DNA of 64,000 bases from positions 5,449,001-5,513,000 of the forward strand of contig OX327699.1 of NCBI GenBank assembly GCA_946807835.1. Reading direction: 5' to 3'. The stretch comes from Ailanthus altissimus. Taxonomy: Eukaryota; Streptophyta; Magnoliopsida; Sapindales; Simaroubaceae. The position numbers and the translations under genes were made by a program. The notes under the pieces are model-generated. The model saw only the letters and a program-made list of their open reading frames with translations. It had not been told where the DNA came from and searched no databases. Below, in pieces: positions 11,496 to 25,023 of this stretch (positions are counted from its first letter, which is position 1; each line of letters starts with the position of its first letter).

Positions 11496-14400
11496 AATTG
11501 TATATAATAATAGTAAATGTGTTATAAATTTACAATAATATTTTGTGTTATTCTTTTTTAGTAAGGATAATTGGTATCTTTTTTATGAGAATTTTGTTAG
11601 TTGCTCCTCCTTTACGAGATAGTTGGTGTCTCCTTTATAAGAATTTTGTCCATTTACGTGAGAATATGACTCATTCTTAATAAGAGTAGAAGATCTCAAT
11701 TGTAAGATGATCCTTCGTGATAAAGTTATATGTTTCTCTTTTTAAACAAAATGTAGGTTTGAACATTCTTTAGTCTAGATATTTGCGTGGCGTCTTATAA
11801 GCAATTTGATTTTATATTAGAAAATTTAAAATTTAATATGTATGATTTCGATTAATGATATTACATTTATCGAAGATGATTTTTTTTATTTAAAAAAAGT
11901 GAAGTGTTATTGTTATTGTCGATGATGTATCACCTAAATTTGCCCGGCAATGAAAGAGGGAGAAGAAAAAAAATAAAGAAAGAAAAGGAATGAAGGGAAG
12001 AATATACAGGTGGTGGAAAAGAGATTGATTTTTATTGATACGTTGTAGCCATACTAGTAGTATAAGTAACACGCGCTCATTGAATTTGATTAAATAAGTA
12101 AAACATATTCGTTCCTTATTTAATTGGTTAAAGTCAAAATTTTACCTTTAAATCCATAATTTTATTATAAATTAATTAATTAATTAATTTTTTTTAGTTT
12201 CCTCTTAATTTTAAAATCAAATTCAAGTTTCATATGAAAAAACTTACTGATACTTATCTTTAATATTAATTTTAAGCTCTTAATTTATAATTTAATATTT
12301 TTAGTTGAACAATTGAATTAATAAGTATTAAAGACTATCAGTATCCAAATTAAACAATAACATTTGAATTTTTTTTAAAGTTTATTCGTTTAATTGTATT
12401 ATACTATATCAGTTTATAAGAATAAATTTATCAAATTAATTGAGAAATACAATATTATTTTGATATTAAAACATTCAATCATGTTCATGCAACTTAAGAT
12501 AAATTTTCAGGAAATGAGTAATTACATGACGTGTAATGCATTATTCATAATATCTCTGTAAACCGAAAATGGATGTTCACTTCACTAATATTTAAGTACC
12601 TTGTAATTAATATCTTATCTTATTGCTTAATGTGAACTAGTGGTGACTGATCAATCAAAAAGTTTTTGATATTTATTATTTTTCTTAGGGGTCGACGTGG
12701 ATCCATTGAACTGAAAATTGAATTGAATTAAAATTTTTTAGTTCAGTTTAGAATTTGATTCTTAATTTATTTTATTTATTTAAAATTGGTTAGTTCAGTT
12801 TTAATTTAATTTAAATAAAATATATTAAAAATATAAAAATTAAATTAAATTTTATCCACTTTTAATTATTATTATTATTATTATTATTACAGTGGTTTTT
12901 GAAAGAGATAAATCACTTAAGAGGGTCAATATCCGTTGACTTTTTTGAAGATAGCAAACACCAATGAAGTTCGTTCTTGCCAATTCAGGAAACAAAATGT
13001 CAAAAACAAAGTTTTGGAAATAAAAAGTAAAAAAACTTGTGTTTATTAATGATGGCGTTGACTTATCAAACTAAAATAACACGACCTTGAATCACACCAC
13101 TTTAAAAAGAAAGAAACACGCAATTTCAAATCCACACAATGTTTAAGAAAATGAAAGCAGATGAAATAAAAATTGTAATTTTGACTTTTATTCATGTACT
13201 CATTTCAGTAGATACGAGGTGGAAAAAAAAAATATTGTTCGGTGTCTATTTGAAAAATTCGGAAAGAATAGGGCTCGCCTATATATATATATTGTTAAGA
13301 AAAAGTGAATAAATATCCTATATTAGTTAAAAATTAAAAAAAATTATAAATTTATAAAAAATTAATCATATTTTTATTTGTATAAAATTTTTTAATTAAA
13401 ATTCAAGAATAAAATTATAAAAATTTAAACTTAAAATGAATAATATCATACTAAGAGAGATACGTGATTCATTAATGCTATTTATTTATAAATTTATAAA
13501 AAGTTAATCATACTTCGTTTGCATATTTTATATTCTTTAACTTTGTACCATAATATAATATGACATTCATTAGCTTCAATGATGTGGCATTTATTGATAA
13601 GTAAAATATAATTAACATATTAATGATATAATTAAAAGGTCATTAAATACAAACACATAATACTCCTTGTTTGATGTCACATTAATAATAATACAAAGTA
13701 TGCAAGTGTATTATTGCTGACAAATTAAATTATTTTTCAATATAATAGTGTTAGGTTCGAAATTGAGATATATATTTTGTATCCCAACTGATATGTCATT
13801 AGTTAATAATTATTATTTGTCAAGTAATTACTAATTTTTTAAAATTTTATTAATGTAATAATTATACAATATTAATTAATAATTTACATCAAATACCACA
13901 TCAATTAAGTTATAAAGCAAATATATAAATATAACATTATTATTCTTAATATCTTGGTTATGTCTTAATTTTATAAATAATGATACAACACATACAACTC
14001 TCATATTTGTGGGTAAAATTAGTTGAGTAAAATCATAAAAATCAATGAAATAAAATTTAATAAATTATGTGAGTTAGGCCATCACACCTTTTTGATTGTA
14101 CGGTGAACTGCCTCTTTTTATTTTGATTAAAAGTAAAATAAATAAAACTAAGTTATTTCAATGTTTGAGCTATGTTTATTGGCTTTAGACCATATTTTTA
14201 TTAAATTTGAACTAATTAAGATCCATTTTGTGTGGTCCAACAAATCCCTATCTCGGATGTCAGAATTTTCAAAAAGAATATTAATAATAAGGATTAATAT
14301 TAGAAATATTTAGTGATATTAATAGTAAAATCATTTCTATCTGTTAGATTTAATTTTTTAATTTAATCTAACAATTTAAATTAATTTTAGTATTATACTG

Positions 14401-14599
14401 TAACTATAATTTCAATATGATAGAATGACCCTAATAATAACACTAATAATAATGCAAGTTAATATGAATCAAATTAATGTTAAATATTTGCATGAACGTT
14501 GTCAAATTTTTTTATTTTGACAAAAAAAAAAAGGTTTGAATTTTATTTTGACTTTGATTAAAAATTTTATGCTCTATTAATAAAAAAAAAATTATACTC
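11496..14599. other. AT-rich intergenic DNA, no gene
   Basis: Very AT-rich. It contains an (ATT)n microsatellite at about 12864-12889 and a purine-rich stretch near 11945-12005. No ORF with recognisable homology, no RNA gene and no clear transposon end was found before 14600. Confidence 0.55.
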
Positions 14600-15597
14600 A
14601 TTTTACCCCTTTTGTAAAATACACCACAAACTTTTAAATTAATTATTAAAATTTTTATTAGAAAATTTAATATTTTATTATTTATTCTAACTTTATTACA
14701 AATACATTATTCTCTCTCTCTCACACATTCTCTTGGACACTCAAAAGTTTCCTAAATTCATTACCAAATTTGCATGCAATTTGTAAATCGGCTCAAAACG
14801 CATGATATTTTAAAAAATAGAAGTGAAATAACTAATTATGTATTGAAAAAAAATTGAAAATAAGGCAAAAATTGGCAAGTGGTTATTTTTTTTTGTTTTT
14901 GTTGTTGGTTTCCAAATGTAGAGTTAAAATATATAAATTTAGTGTTAAGACGTATTAAGAATGTTAAAATAAGATTAAAAATAGGAGTAAAAAATCAAAA
15001 ACAATAATAAAATAATTGAAAATAGCAAATTTAAGGCTGAATTTGCATACATCTCGTGATGTATGCGCCGGAGCATGTTTCACCTACCGATGCGTAATTG
15101 CGCGTGATTGCACGCATCAAGGGGCTAATAATTAATTTTTGTATTTTTTTAGGTGCCGTTGATATTATTTATATTAAATTTTATTTATTTATTAGTTTGT
15201 TTATTTTATATTTTTATATATTTATATTCAATATTTTGTATTATTTTTAATTATTATATATATAATTATACTAAACTAATAATTATTTTTTATATTTTTT
15301 TTCAAGTGCTACTGATATTATTATAGCGTAAATTTTGACTATTATAGGCTTTGAGAGAAGATGAGAGAGTTTTAGTGATGATTTTGAGAGATGTATTAGA
15401 TATCAAAATATACACATATAATAGTTTTGAAAAATATTAAATATGAAATGTTGTTGAGAAAAGTTTGTAATTTTCTGAGAGTTTATCAGGTGCAGTATAA
15501 AGTGACTATGAAGTTTAAAGTTCATTCAAGTACTAAAAATTTGAGACCTATTCATAATGACGAGACGATATTATAGTTGAGCCTACAGAGGATATCT

Positions 15598-17180
15598 TCC
15601 ATTGAATTGGAGATGTGTTTGTAAGAAAGTTGTATAAGAATAAAGATGAAATTCACGAGGCTATAAGAATGGTTGCACTTAAGGACAAATGGAGCTTCAA
15701 AATTTACAAGTCCACCAAAGATCATTTTGAATTGAAATACGATGATGACAGATGCAAATGAAGATTATAGGCAGTGTCAACGGAAGAGCGATATTTTTCA
15801 TCGCGAGGCGAGTAAATATAGAGCACACTTGTGTTTTAGGTTAATTGCAGAAGAGTCACCGGTAAGCCAAGAGTCGTATTATTGCTAAAGTAATTAAAAA
15901 TAAATTTACATCAGTCAATAAAAATTATAGGTAGAAGGACATTCAAGTAAACATACGTAAAGAATTTGGTGTTCAGATGACGTATACTACATCTTGGAGA
16001 GCTAAGGAGCATGCATTAAGATTCATAAAAGGTGTTTTAGAGGATTCGTTTAGATTGCTTCCTGCATACAGCTATGTATTGCAACAGAAGAACCCGAGTA
16101 CAATTACTCACTTAGAAAATGACGCGGATAATCACTTCAAATATTTCTTTGTGGCGTTAGGACCCTGCATCAGAGGTTGTAATTCATCCATCCAACTAAT
16201 GATTGCAGTGGACGAAATATTTTTGAAAGATTCTTATCTTGGTACAATGTTTGTGACCGTTTATAAAGATAGAAACAATAAGATATTTTCATTGACATGA
16301 GAAATTGTTAACTTAGAAAATGATATTTCTTGAGAGTGATTTATGGTTAAACTGCGAGGATTAATTAGTGGGCATCAGAATCTTATTTTATATCTGATCG
16401 ACACTTTAGTATTGAGAGGGCTATACGGGGTGTGTTTCTTAATACATATAATGGGTTCTGCATCTATCACTTGAAGGAAAAATTAGTCACAAAATATAAG
16501 TTACCAATGGATAAGTCTAAAAAAGAGGTATACTTGTTAACTTATGTTGTTACTGCCAAGGCATATTGTGTCTCTAATTTTTAACACCAATTAAACAAGA
16601 TGCAAGAAATGATACCTGGTGTAACTAAGTATTTGGATGAGGATGTTGGTACAGTAAGATGGGCTCAATCAGCTGGCACTTTCAGAAGGTACGATGTCAT
16701 GATCACTAATATTGTAAAAAGCATTAATACAGTTACAAAAAAAGTAAGAAAGCTTTATGTAACCAATTTGGTAGAGTGGATACGAGAGCTAACACAATTG
16801 TGGTTTTATCATAGATGTTGTTGATGAATTGGACAAATCACAAAGTGATGAAACATAATGATGACGTAAGTCGAATGACAATTTACCATATAGATGTTTC
16901 ATAATTTTTATTCAAGGGCGGTGATAGAGACGAGATAATGGACATTCTGATAAAATATGTACCTGTCAGAAGTTTGACTATTGGCAAAGGATTATCCTCA
17001 TGCACTATGCAGATACATGAGATTATCGCACGAGAGTCTTTTTTTAACTTATTACACATCTAAGACTTTATTTCGTGCTTGTAGCTAGCTAGTACTTCTA
17101 GTTAGCCATCCGTCAGATTGGATAGTCATAGAGAATTAAAAGATATAGACATTTAGCCTCCGATAGCACGTCATCAAGTA
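15598..17180 (+). pseudogene. MuDR-type transposase pseudogene (MULE-1)
   Basis: Fragments in the order of plant MULE transposases can be read through stops and frame changes. The N-terminal MuDR domain (DVFVRKLYKNKDEIHEAIRM, then WSFKIYKSTKDHFELKY) ends where an expected CKWRL has TGA for Trp, near 15757. The catalytic region at 15977-16297 (SWRAKEHALRFIKG, PSTITHLENDADN, FFVALGPCIRGC, MIAVDEIFLKDSYLGT) keeps the Asp of the usual VDGT motif as VDEI. Next come FISDRHFSIERAI, YHLKEKLVTKYK, the 16600-16824 segment (VRWAQSAGTFRRYDVMI, NLVEWIRELTQLWFYHR), then a frameshifted SWIM-like zinc finger (ALCRYMRLSHES, YYTSKTLFRA) and PPIARHQVGRHPTNQI. Multiple stops make it inactive. Confidence 0.85.
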
Positions 17181-17242
17181 GGCAGGCATCCGACGAATCA
17201 AATTTCATTTTTATGGCTTAAGATGATCAATAGACATTTTTA

Positions 17243-18650
17243 TGTCGAACCCACAGGGATAGTTTCTTCTTTTTAAACCAATTACTAAAATTATATCTTC
17301 CTAATAATTATTCAGAAAAATAAAAATCTAAGACTGAATGTAAGAAATATAAAACAAAAACACAATGTAAAGAAAATTAGGTGATAGCAATGTAGAGAAA
17401 ACCTAGGATTAATATTCTCCCTCAATATGTTTCTAATGATTAATCCTCTAATATTTAACTCACTTAGTCTTTATTATTGATCAAGACACTAATGTATTCA
17501 CAAGCCTCTTCCAAGGTCATGCAAGTATACCTTAATTTACCAAATACCTATATTCCTATGGTACTTGTAATAAATTAAGATTCATTAAGATTAGGTCTTA
17601 TTGATCATACATGCCAATTAGGTATATTCATATCCTAAATTGAAACTTGCATATGCAACATTGAATGTTACTCTACAATCATGCATCAAATTACCTAGGT
17701 CTAAATATTATGATTCCTCTTCCGAGTTTATCAATAATATTACCAACTCATTCACCATATATTGGCCAGATATATTGAAGCATTAAACACAAGTAATTTA
17801 AATAATAAATGACTAAGTTTATTAAATATTCAAAAGATATGGCAATTAAGCACACATATTGAGTTCAAATATTAACCCTAGAAAATAAGTTAGCCCATGG
17901 CTACAAGAGAACAGCAGTAGAAATAATTATAAATCATGATACAATTATTAGCAAACCGATATAGACGTCGAATTGCTCTTAATTGCGCTGCCTAGAAACT
18001 CTTGATGCCGAAGAACGTCTTGTATCTCTCTCTAAAGTTGCTTCAATTAAGCTCCTATTGCTCTCCAAGACTCGTGCTCTGTATTCTTGGTGCTCTTGGG
18101 TCGTCTTGGATTCTTTTTTTGAAGGCCGGGAACGAGTGGCTTTATATAGGGATTGATATGAGCTTGAAAATCTCAATTCTAATCGGACTAGGACTCGCAC
18201 TACCGCTGGCGCGCTATACAGTTGTCGCTGGGGCGATGCGTGAAAAAGCTATTACCGCTGGAGCGGTGTGATGTTGGCGCTGGGGCGCTGCATGAAAACG
18301 GCTTCACCGCTGGCGCGGTATGTTGATAGCGCTGGGGCGATGGATCATCGCTGGCGCGGTGACTCTTCGGCGCTGGGGCGCTAGACGCGACTTAAGCAGG
18401 TCGTTTTTCTTATTTCGATCACTATTTCAGAGCTGGGGCGAAAATACTTGTGGCGCGGGGGCGCTGGACTCATAATTTGAAAACTTTGCATTTTAGTCCC
18501 TGTTTTCGCTCCTTTTGCGTTCTTTCTTTAAATTTCGTTCAAGTCCCTATAAATAACAATAATGCACATAAATAGCCATCTATTCTCATAAAATCATAAA
18601 ATATCAATAATAAAAACATAAGAAAATATATGACAAATTTGTCCTTATCA
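17243..18650 (-). repeat. Gypsy (Athila/Tat-type) LTR, truncated at its U5 end
   Basis: On the minus strand it begins TGATAAGGACAAATTTGTC at 18650 and runs through U3 with CpG-rich tandem repeats, a TATA box CTATATAAAG (plus-strand 18140-18149) and the phrase CCCTGTGGGTTCGACA at 17243. That phrase is common near the 3' end of such LTRs and is normally followed by some 50-80 bp more, which are missing. Here it abuts MULE-1 coding sequence. It is not homologous to the LTR at 25385-26808 apart from the TGATAA start, so it belongs to another family. Confidence 0.65.
18199..18468. repeat. CpG-rich tandem repeats in U3 of the gypsy LTR
   Basis: About four units of roughly 42-54 bp, plus a partial one, alternate ACCGCTGGCGCGGT (a small hairpin, exact as ACCGCTGGAGCGGT at 18254-18267) with GCGCTGGGGCGMTG. 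GC content is far above the surrounding DNA. On the element's strand the array ends about 50 bp upstream of the TATA box, which suggests an LTR promoter or enhancer part. This role is inferred. Confidence 0.8.
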
Positions 18651-19214
18651 ACGGCTTAAACACCCTCTATGGGTCGGGGATAGGTTTCCTTCCAATTTTC
18701 TTATAAATTGACAAACAGAGTCTTTTAAAGTTAGATTCCCGAGACTGTACCGCTCATGTTCTTTTAGGAATATGTCCCATAATTCATGAATTGCAATATG
18801 CACATATCCACTAGAATGCGTCTTAAGAGTCGATAAGATATTATCTAAAGACTCCTTACTCAGGCTATCCTTAATGAACCTAATTTTATCTTCGCGATTT
18901 ACAGACACCATTCCTAAAGTGCAACAACGTGTGTTGCAAGTCGTGCGTGCACACTTGTAACAAATATTTAATCGTTTTGCTTTTCATTTTTTTGAAAAAG
19001 AGCTTTTACTTAAGCCAGGCATGTAGAAAATTAATGAGTCTGCAAATTCACCTGTCAATCTAACTTTGGCTTCAATTAACCAACGTAAATCAACAGATAT
19101 ATTCATAATCATTAATAACCTTAATCTTTCACATCTTGCTTGGTAAATTTTCTTCAAAGAATTTTGAGGCAATAAGGGAAAATACTTTTTCAAATTTTTT
19201 TTAATGTCATCCAT
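18648..19214 (-). other. Two unassigned ORFs between integrase and the left LTR
   Basis: Two short frames, 19214-18984 (76 aa, MDDIKKNLKKYFPLLPQNSL...) and 18911-18648 (87 aa, ...HIAIHELWDIFLKEHERYS...), follow the integrase on the same strand. They could be one broken ORF. Athila elements often carry an extra env-position ORF here, but I do not recognise either translation and see no signal peptide or membrane segment. The second frame reads straight to the LTR edge at 18650. Confidence 0.35.
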
Positions 19215-19428
19215 TTTTTTTTTTTAGAAAATGGGGAAGAAGAGAAGATATCAGTAATTATGGAAAACTGACAAAACCGATTTGAAATATCACGGAGTAT
19301 CGTTATCCGCCACTTAACCGGGGTGCAAAATAAAACTTTAACAAAACTACTAAATTAACCTGCAAGTAAAAAAAAAAATTTAGAAGAAGAATAAATATAT
19401 ATAAATATGTAAATATATAAAACAAAGA

Positions 19429-20730
19429 TTAATTGGTCTCGTAACAAGGATCTGACAGGAACGTAAATTCTTTATGAAAAGTTTGGTTTTCTAGAAACGG
19501 CTTGAGTCTTTTCCCATTTACCTTAAACACATTTCCATTTCTAGGATTTTCAATGTCAATTGTTCTATAAGGGTACACATGTTTCACAATAAAATGGCCA
19601 CTCCATCTTGATCTTAATTTTCTAGGGAATATGTGAAGTCGAGAATTATAAAGCAAAACCTTCTGACCAGTGTCAAATATTTTTCTCAGAATTTTTTTAT
19701 CGTGAAAGGCTTTAATTTTAACTTTATGAATTTTTGAATTCTCATATGCATCATTTCTCAATTCTTCAAGTTCATTTATTTGTAATTTACGTATGTGTCC
19801 AGCAGAATCAAGATTTTCATTGAAAGTTTTAATAGCCTATTAGGCTTTATGCTCAAGTTCCATAGGTAAGTGACAATGTTTTCCATAAACTATCCTATAG
19901 GGAGACATACCCAATGAAGTTTTAAAAGCAGTTCTATAAGCCCACAGTGCATCATTTAGTCTTAAAGACCAATCTTTACGATTTTGGTTTACAGTTTTTT
20001 CTAAAATTTGTTTTATCTCCCTATTTGCTAATTCAACTTGTCCACTTGTCTAAGGATGATAAGGGGTAGCAACTTTATAAGTAATACTATATTTTTTTAC
20101 TAATGTTTCAAATGGTTTATTATAAAAATGCTTACCTCCATCACTTATAATGGCTCGAGGGATTCCAAATCGACTTAAGATATTTTCTTTCAAAAATTTC
20201 ATGACTGTTTTATGGTCATTATTTCGACATGGAATAGCCTCAATCCATTTTGAGACATAATCTATTGCAACTAAGATATACGTAAATCCAAATGATAACG
20301 GAAATGGTCCCATGAAATCTATCCCCTAACAATCAAAGATTTCAATAACAAGAATGGGGTTCAAAGGCATCATGTTTCGTTTTGAAATTGATCCCAACTT
20401 TTGATAATTTTCACAAGTTATACAAAATGCATGTGTATCTTTAAATAAAGTGGGCCAATAAAATCCACACTGTAAGATTTTTGCAGCTATTATTTTTTAT
20501 GAGAAATGTCCCCTACATGCTTCAGAATGACAAAATTCAATAACTTTATTTACTTCATTGTCGGGTATGCATCTTCGAAATATTTGATCACGATAATATT
20601 TGAAGAGATAAGGATCATCCCAATAAAACTTTCTCACCTCAGTTAAAAATTTTCTTTTGTCTTGAGCATTCCATTGAGGTGGCATTTCTCCTATTACAAG
20701 AAAATTAATAATATTAGCATACCAAGGCAT
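19429..20730 (-). pseudogene. Athila-like integrase pseudogene
   Basis: The segments run in integrase order with in-frame stops. 20730-20497 holds WNAQDKRKFLTEVRKFYWDD and the zinc-binding region (VIEFCHSEACRGHF). 20313-20050 is the catalytic core (VAIDYVSKWIEAIP and AIISDGGKHF, the two Asp); it stops at PYHP where TAG replaces the expected Gln. The reading then resumes as [12 protein letters not shown] with the catalytic Glu. 19761-19429 is the C-terminal part ([28 protein letters not shown]). Another TAG stands for Trp near 20327. D, D and E are all still encoded. Confidence 0.85.
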
Positions 20731-20889
20731 TGTAACAGTAGAAAATAAAAATTCATTTGGAAAAGAATCATTAATAGGTGTTATTTCTATTGATGAATCT
20801 GGTGTGAGTCTTGATAAGTGATCTGCAACAACATTCTCAACTCCCTTCTTATCATTTATAGTGATAATAAATTATTGAAGCAATAAAAT

Positions 20890-22554
20890 TCATCGAATCA
20901 GCCTTGGTTTTGCATCCTGTTTTGACATTAAGTACCTTACAGCAGCATGGTCAGTAAATACAACAGTTGAAGAACCAATTAAGTAAGAACGAAATTTGTC
21001 TAATGCAAATATTACAGCAAGTAGTTCTTTTTCAGTTGTTGTGTAATTCATTTGTGCACTGTTTAAAGTTCTACTTGCGTAATAAATTACATAGGATTTA
21101 CCTTCCTTTCTTTGTCCTAATACAGCACCAACAGCGTAGTCACTAGCATCACACATGAGCTCAAAAGGTAAAGACCAGTCAGGAGATTGTATGATAGGAG
21201 CAGATGTTAAGAGGCCAATTAATTTTTCAAACGAATTTTGACACTCTTGAGTCCACTTAAATGATACATCTTTTGCTAAGAGATTACAAAGAGGTTTAGA
21301 TATAGCACTAAAATTTTTTATGAACCTCCTATAAAATTCAGCATGTCCTAAAAAGGATCGAACTTCTCTTACTGTTTTTTGTGGAGGCAAATGTGTAATG
21401 AGTTTGACTTTTACCTTATCCACTTCAATTCCTTTAGAAGATATTATATGTCCTAAAACAATTCCAGAAGTAACCATGTAATGACATTTTTCCCAATTCA
21501 ATACAAGACTTTTTTCTTCACATCTTTTTAAAAACTTTTCTAAGTTTTCAAGACAATTATCAAAAGAATTTTCAAACACAGTTAAATCATCCATGAAAAC
21601 TTTTAAATAATGCTCAATCATGTCACTAAAAATGCTTAACATACATCTTTGAAATGTTACTGGGGCATTACAAAGTCTAAAGGGCATTCTTCTAAAAGCA
21701 AAGGTTCCAAAAGGGCATGTGAATGTAGTCTTTTCTTGATCCTCTAGTGCTATGGGAATTTGATAATAGCCAGAGTAACCATCTAGAAAGCAATTGTAGG
21801 GATGTCCTGCTACTCTTTCTATAATTTGATCAAGGAATGGTAAAGGAAAATGGTCTTTTCTAGTAGCCGAGTTCAACTTTCTATAATCTATGCACATCCT
21901 CCAACTAGATGAGACTCGAGTTGGTATTAACTCACTTTTTTCATTTTTAATAACTGTGATTCCAGATTTTTTTGGTACTACCTGAATAGTACTTACCCAC
22001 TCACTATCTGAGATAGGATAGATGATTCCTACTTTAAGTAATTTGAGAACTTCAGCTCTCACTACCTCTTTCACATGTGGATTTAATCTCCTTTGAGATT
22101 GTTGGGAAGTTTTGGCATTATCCTCTAGGTGTATTATATGTATGCAAATTAGAGGATTAATACCATTTATGTCTTTTAAAGTCCACCCAATTGCATTTTT
22201 ATGCATTTTCAATGATTCAATCAACTTATCTTCTTGTTCACTTGTGAGTGTAGAAGAGATTACCACTGGGTAAGTTTGTTTCTCTCCAAGAAATGCATAT
22301 TTCAGTCCTTCAGGCAAAGGTTTTAACTTCAACTTTGAAATTTCGTTCTGTTTATCCTCATTTTCTCCTAATTCTTCAAACTTTAGTTTCCATCCTTTAT
22401 TTTCAATCACCTGTGCACAATCAAGTAAAGAACATATATCAGAGATTTCAGGATCTAATTGTATATTTGACTCAAATGAATTTATTAAACACATTTCTAA
22501 AGGATCGGTAGAACTCCTTTTTTGAATATGATTCTCTACAATTGTTTCAATCAT
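20890..22554 (-). pseudogene. Athila-like reverse transcriptase and RNase H (554 aa open stretch)
   Basis: The longest open stretch of the window. In order: a linker (residues 1-150), the RT fingers with VGIIYPISDSEWVS and WRMCIDYRKLNSATRKDHFP, TTFTCPFGTFAFRRMPF, the catalytic FMDD box in KVFMDDLTVFENSFD, GIVLGHIISSKGIEV, FLGHAEFYRRFIKNFSAI, then RNase H beginning LPFELMCDASDYAVGAVLG with YTTTEKELLAVIFALDKFR and VFTDHAAVRYLMSKQDAK. It ends at a stop replacing the usual Trp after RLIR. RT copies the element RNA and RNase H removes it. Because flanking domains are broken, it is a dead copy, though a fairly recent one judging by the intact 554 codons. Confidence 0.9.
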
Positions 22555-22728
22555 GTCGCCTTCTTCACTTTCATCCTCTCATTCATATGGTTACTTACAC
22601 ATATTGAAAACATTGAGTTTAAGTGTCATATTTCCAAATGAAAGCCTTATTACTCCATTTCTGCAATTAATCAAAGCATTAAAAGTTGCTAAAAATGGAC
22701 GACCTAAAATAACAGGTATCAGATTACA

Positions 22729-23106
22729 TCATTTGACAGGTTTTGTGTCCAAGACAATAAAATTCACAGGATATATGAATTTATCAACTTGAACTAAAAT
22801 ATCTTCCACTGTCCCTCTTGATACTTTTATTGATATATCGGCAAGTAAAAGAGTTACAGATGTTGATTTTAACTCCCCGAGATTGAGCTGCTGATAAACT
22901 GAATACGACAATAAATTCACACTAGCACCAAGATCAAGTAAGGCTTGTTCAATTTTATGACTTCTAATAATACATAAAATTGTAGGACAACCAGGGTCTT
23001 TATATTTCAAAGAATTATTGTTCTGAAGAATGACACTTACTTGTTCAGTTAAAAATGCTTTCTTTTTCACATTCAGTTTTCGCTTTACTGTGCATAAATC
23101 TTTCAA
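22729..23106 (-). pseudogene. Athila-like aspartic protease segment
   Basis: The frame contains ALLDLGASVNLLSYSVYQQL, the retropepsin active-site region; Athila proteases use DLGAS in place of the common D(T/S)G. DPGCPTILCIIRSHKIE lies before it and VDKFIYPVNFIVLDT after it. The frame is closed by stops on both sides. Upstream, 23480-23202 is a low-quality linker reading. Confidence 0.8.
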
Positions 23107-23562
23107 AACTTTTGCCTAAGAGGGAACCTGTTTAATAGCATCCAGTAAAGGAATATTAACTTTTACTTGTTTGAAGATTTCAAAAATTTCAGGATTGTGA
23201 TTCATCTTCTTAGTATTACGTAATGCATGAGGAAATAGAGGTGTAGGTAAGAGTTTGGTGTTTTCTTCATTAGATGTAGGTTCAATACTTTCCTTACCCT
23301 TAGAGATTGATTCATCACTCTTATGAGGTTCAGGAATTTTTTTTTCAACAATTTTACCACTTCGAAGAGTGATAACTGCTTTAACTTAATCGATGTGTTG
23401 GCTTCCTGAACTACATGCATTTGAGTTATGTTGTCATTTGGGGTTTGACTATGGTTGAGAAGGAAATTTTCCTTTCTCATGAATGTTTAGTGCAGATGCA
23501 AATTTAGCAAGAGTATCTTTTAAATCAGCAAATGTTTGAGCATTTTGAGAATTAACAGACTC

Positions 23563-24860
23563 TTATTTTTCAATGAATGTATGCAAGGTTTCTTCAAGAT
23601 TTTTCCTAGGAGCTGGGACATATGGTGCATAACCTTGATGATTTTGAAAGTTTTGGTGTGGTTGGAAATGTGGTTGTAAAGACTGTGCTTGAGTGTTATT
23701 CCTCCAACTAAAATTCGAGTGATTTCGCCATCTAGGATTATAGTTTTGTGAATATGGGTTATTGTTTGACCACTTGAACGTGTTTAGAACATTGGCTTGT
23801 TCATGGAGACATTTTCTAAATGCATGCAAAGTTGGGCAATCATTGGTAGAGTGATCATGGGTTTCACAAATGTGACACACAATTTCTTGAACATATTTTA
23901 TTTGACCACTCTTTTTTATTTCTAAGGTTTCAACTTTTCTAGAAAGGGATGCTAATTTGGCTTGAAGGTCATGGTCTTCCCTAAGATGATAAATACCCCC
24001 ACTAAATGTAGTGGTTTGATTTTTGTTAGGTGCCTCACAGGTACCAGCAGTGTCCCAATTTTGAGCATTTTTTGCTAGTAAGTCAAGATAGTTCATTGCC
24101 TATTCTAGATTTTTTTTCCTCAAATGTTCCATTACACATCATTTCTACAATTTACCTAATTTGGGGTGTTAAGCCCTCATAGAAATTTGAGACTACTCTC
24201 CATGTTTCAAAACCATGATGGGGACAAGTATTAATTAATTCTTTATACCTTTCCCAACATTGGTAAGGGTCTCTCCTGGTTTTTGGGCAAAAGTGGTGAT
24301 TTGTCTTTTGAAAGAATTTGTTCTATGGGAGGGAAAAAACTTTTTCAGGAATTGTTGTTGCATCTCATCCCATAAAGAAATGGATCACGGCCTAAGATTT
24401 TGTAGCCATGTTTTAGCTTTATCTTTTAAAGAAAAAGGGAAAAGCCTAAGTCGAATTGTGTTCATGCTATAATTTTGATCATTATACGTGTTACACACTT
24501 CTTCAAATTCTCTTAGATGTAGATAAGGGTTCTCTGCATCTAAGCCATGAAAAGTGGGTAAAAGTTGGATAATGCCTAGCTTAAAATTAAAATGCGTTGC
24601 ATTCGGAGGAAAAATTAAGCAAGATGGTGCACCGATTCGTGTAGGGTTCATGTAGTCTCTAAATGTCCTAGGTCGGTTATGCTCATTATGTTGAGATTGA
24701 TTGTCCCCTGGGTCTATGAGTCCCTCAATTTGATTTTCGCTTATGGTGTTAATTAGTAAAGAATGAGAAGATGAGGATAATCTAACAAATTATCAAAGGA
24801 AGTTTTGCAATTACCTTTCACCAAACGATGAGAATTAGGATCTCGAAACCAACCGCTCAT
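23563..24860 (-). pseudogene. Athila-like gag pseudogene
   Basis: A start MSGWFRDPNSHRLVKG at 24860 is followed by stops. The conserved gag segment at 24651-24385 reads IGAPSCLIFPPN, GIIQLLPTFHGLDAENPYL and FPFSLKDKAKTWLQNL. After a degenerate stretch (MESSLKFL, VEMMCNGTFEE), 24096-23563 reads YLDLLAKNAQNWDT and carries a CCHC zinc knuckle, C-X2-C-X4-H-X4-C, in CHICETHDHSTNDC, then a Gln/Asn-rich tail. The nucleocapsid knuckle binds element RNA. Several frame breaks in the middle make it non-functional. Confidence 0.85.
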
Positions 24861-25023
24861 AAAAGAAATAAAATATAATACAATAACAATAAATAATACA
24901 AATAAGAGAAAAACAAATATTAAACACAAATAAATAAAATAGGAAAAACGAAAAGCAAAATAAAGATAAATAATTAGAAGTTAGATTAGTAATGTTGGAT
25001 TATATAATAAACAGAAAAATAAA

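Noticed and set aside
22293..22792. Plus-strand ORFs of 72 and 79 aa
   Set aside because: Antisense shadows of the Athila-like pol region on the minus strand.
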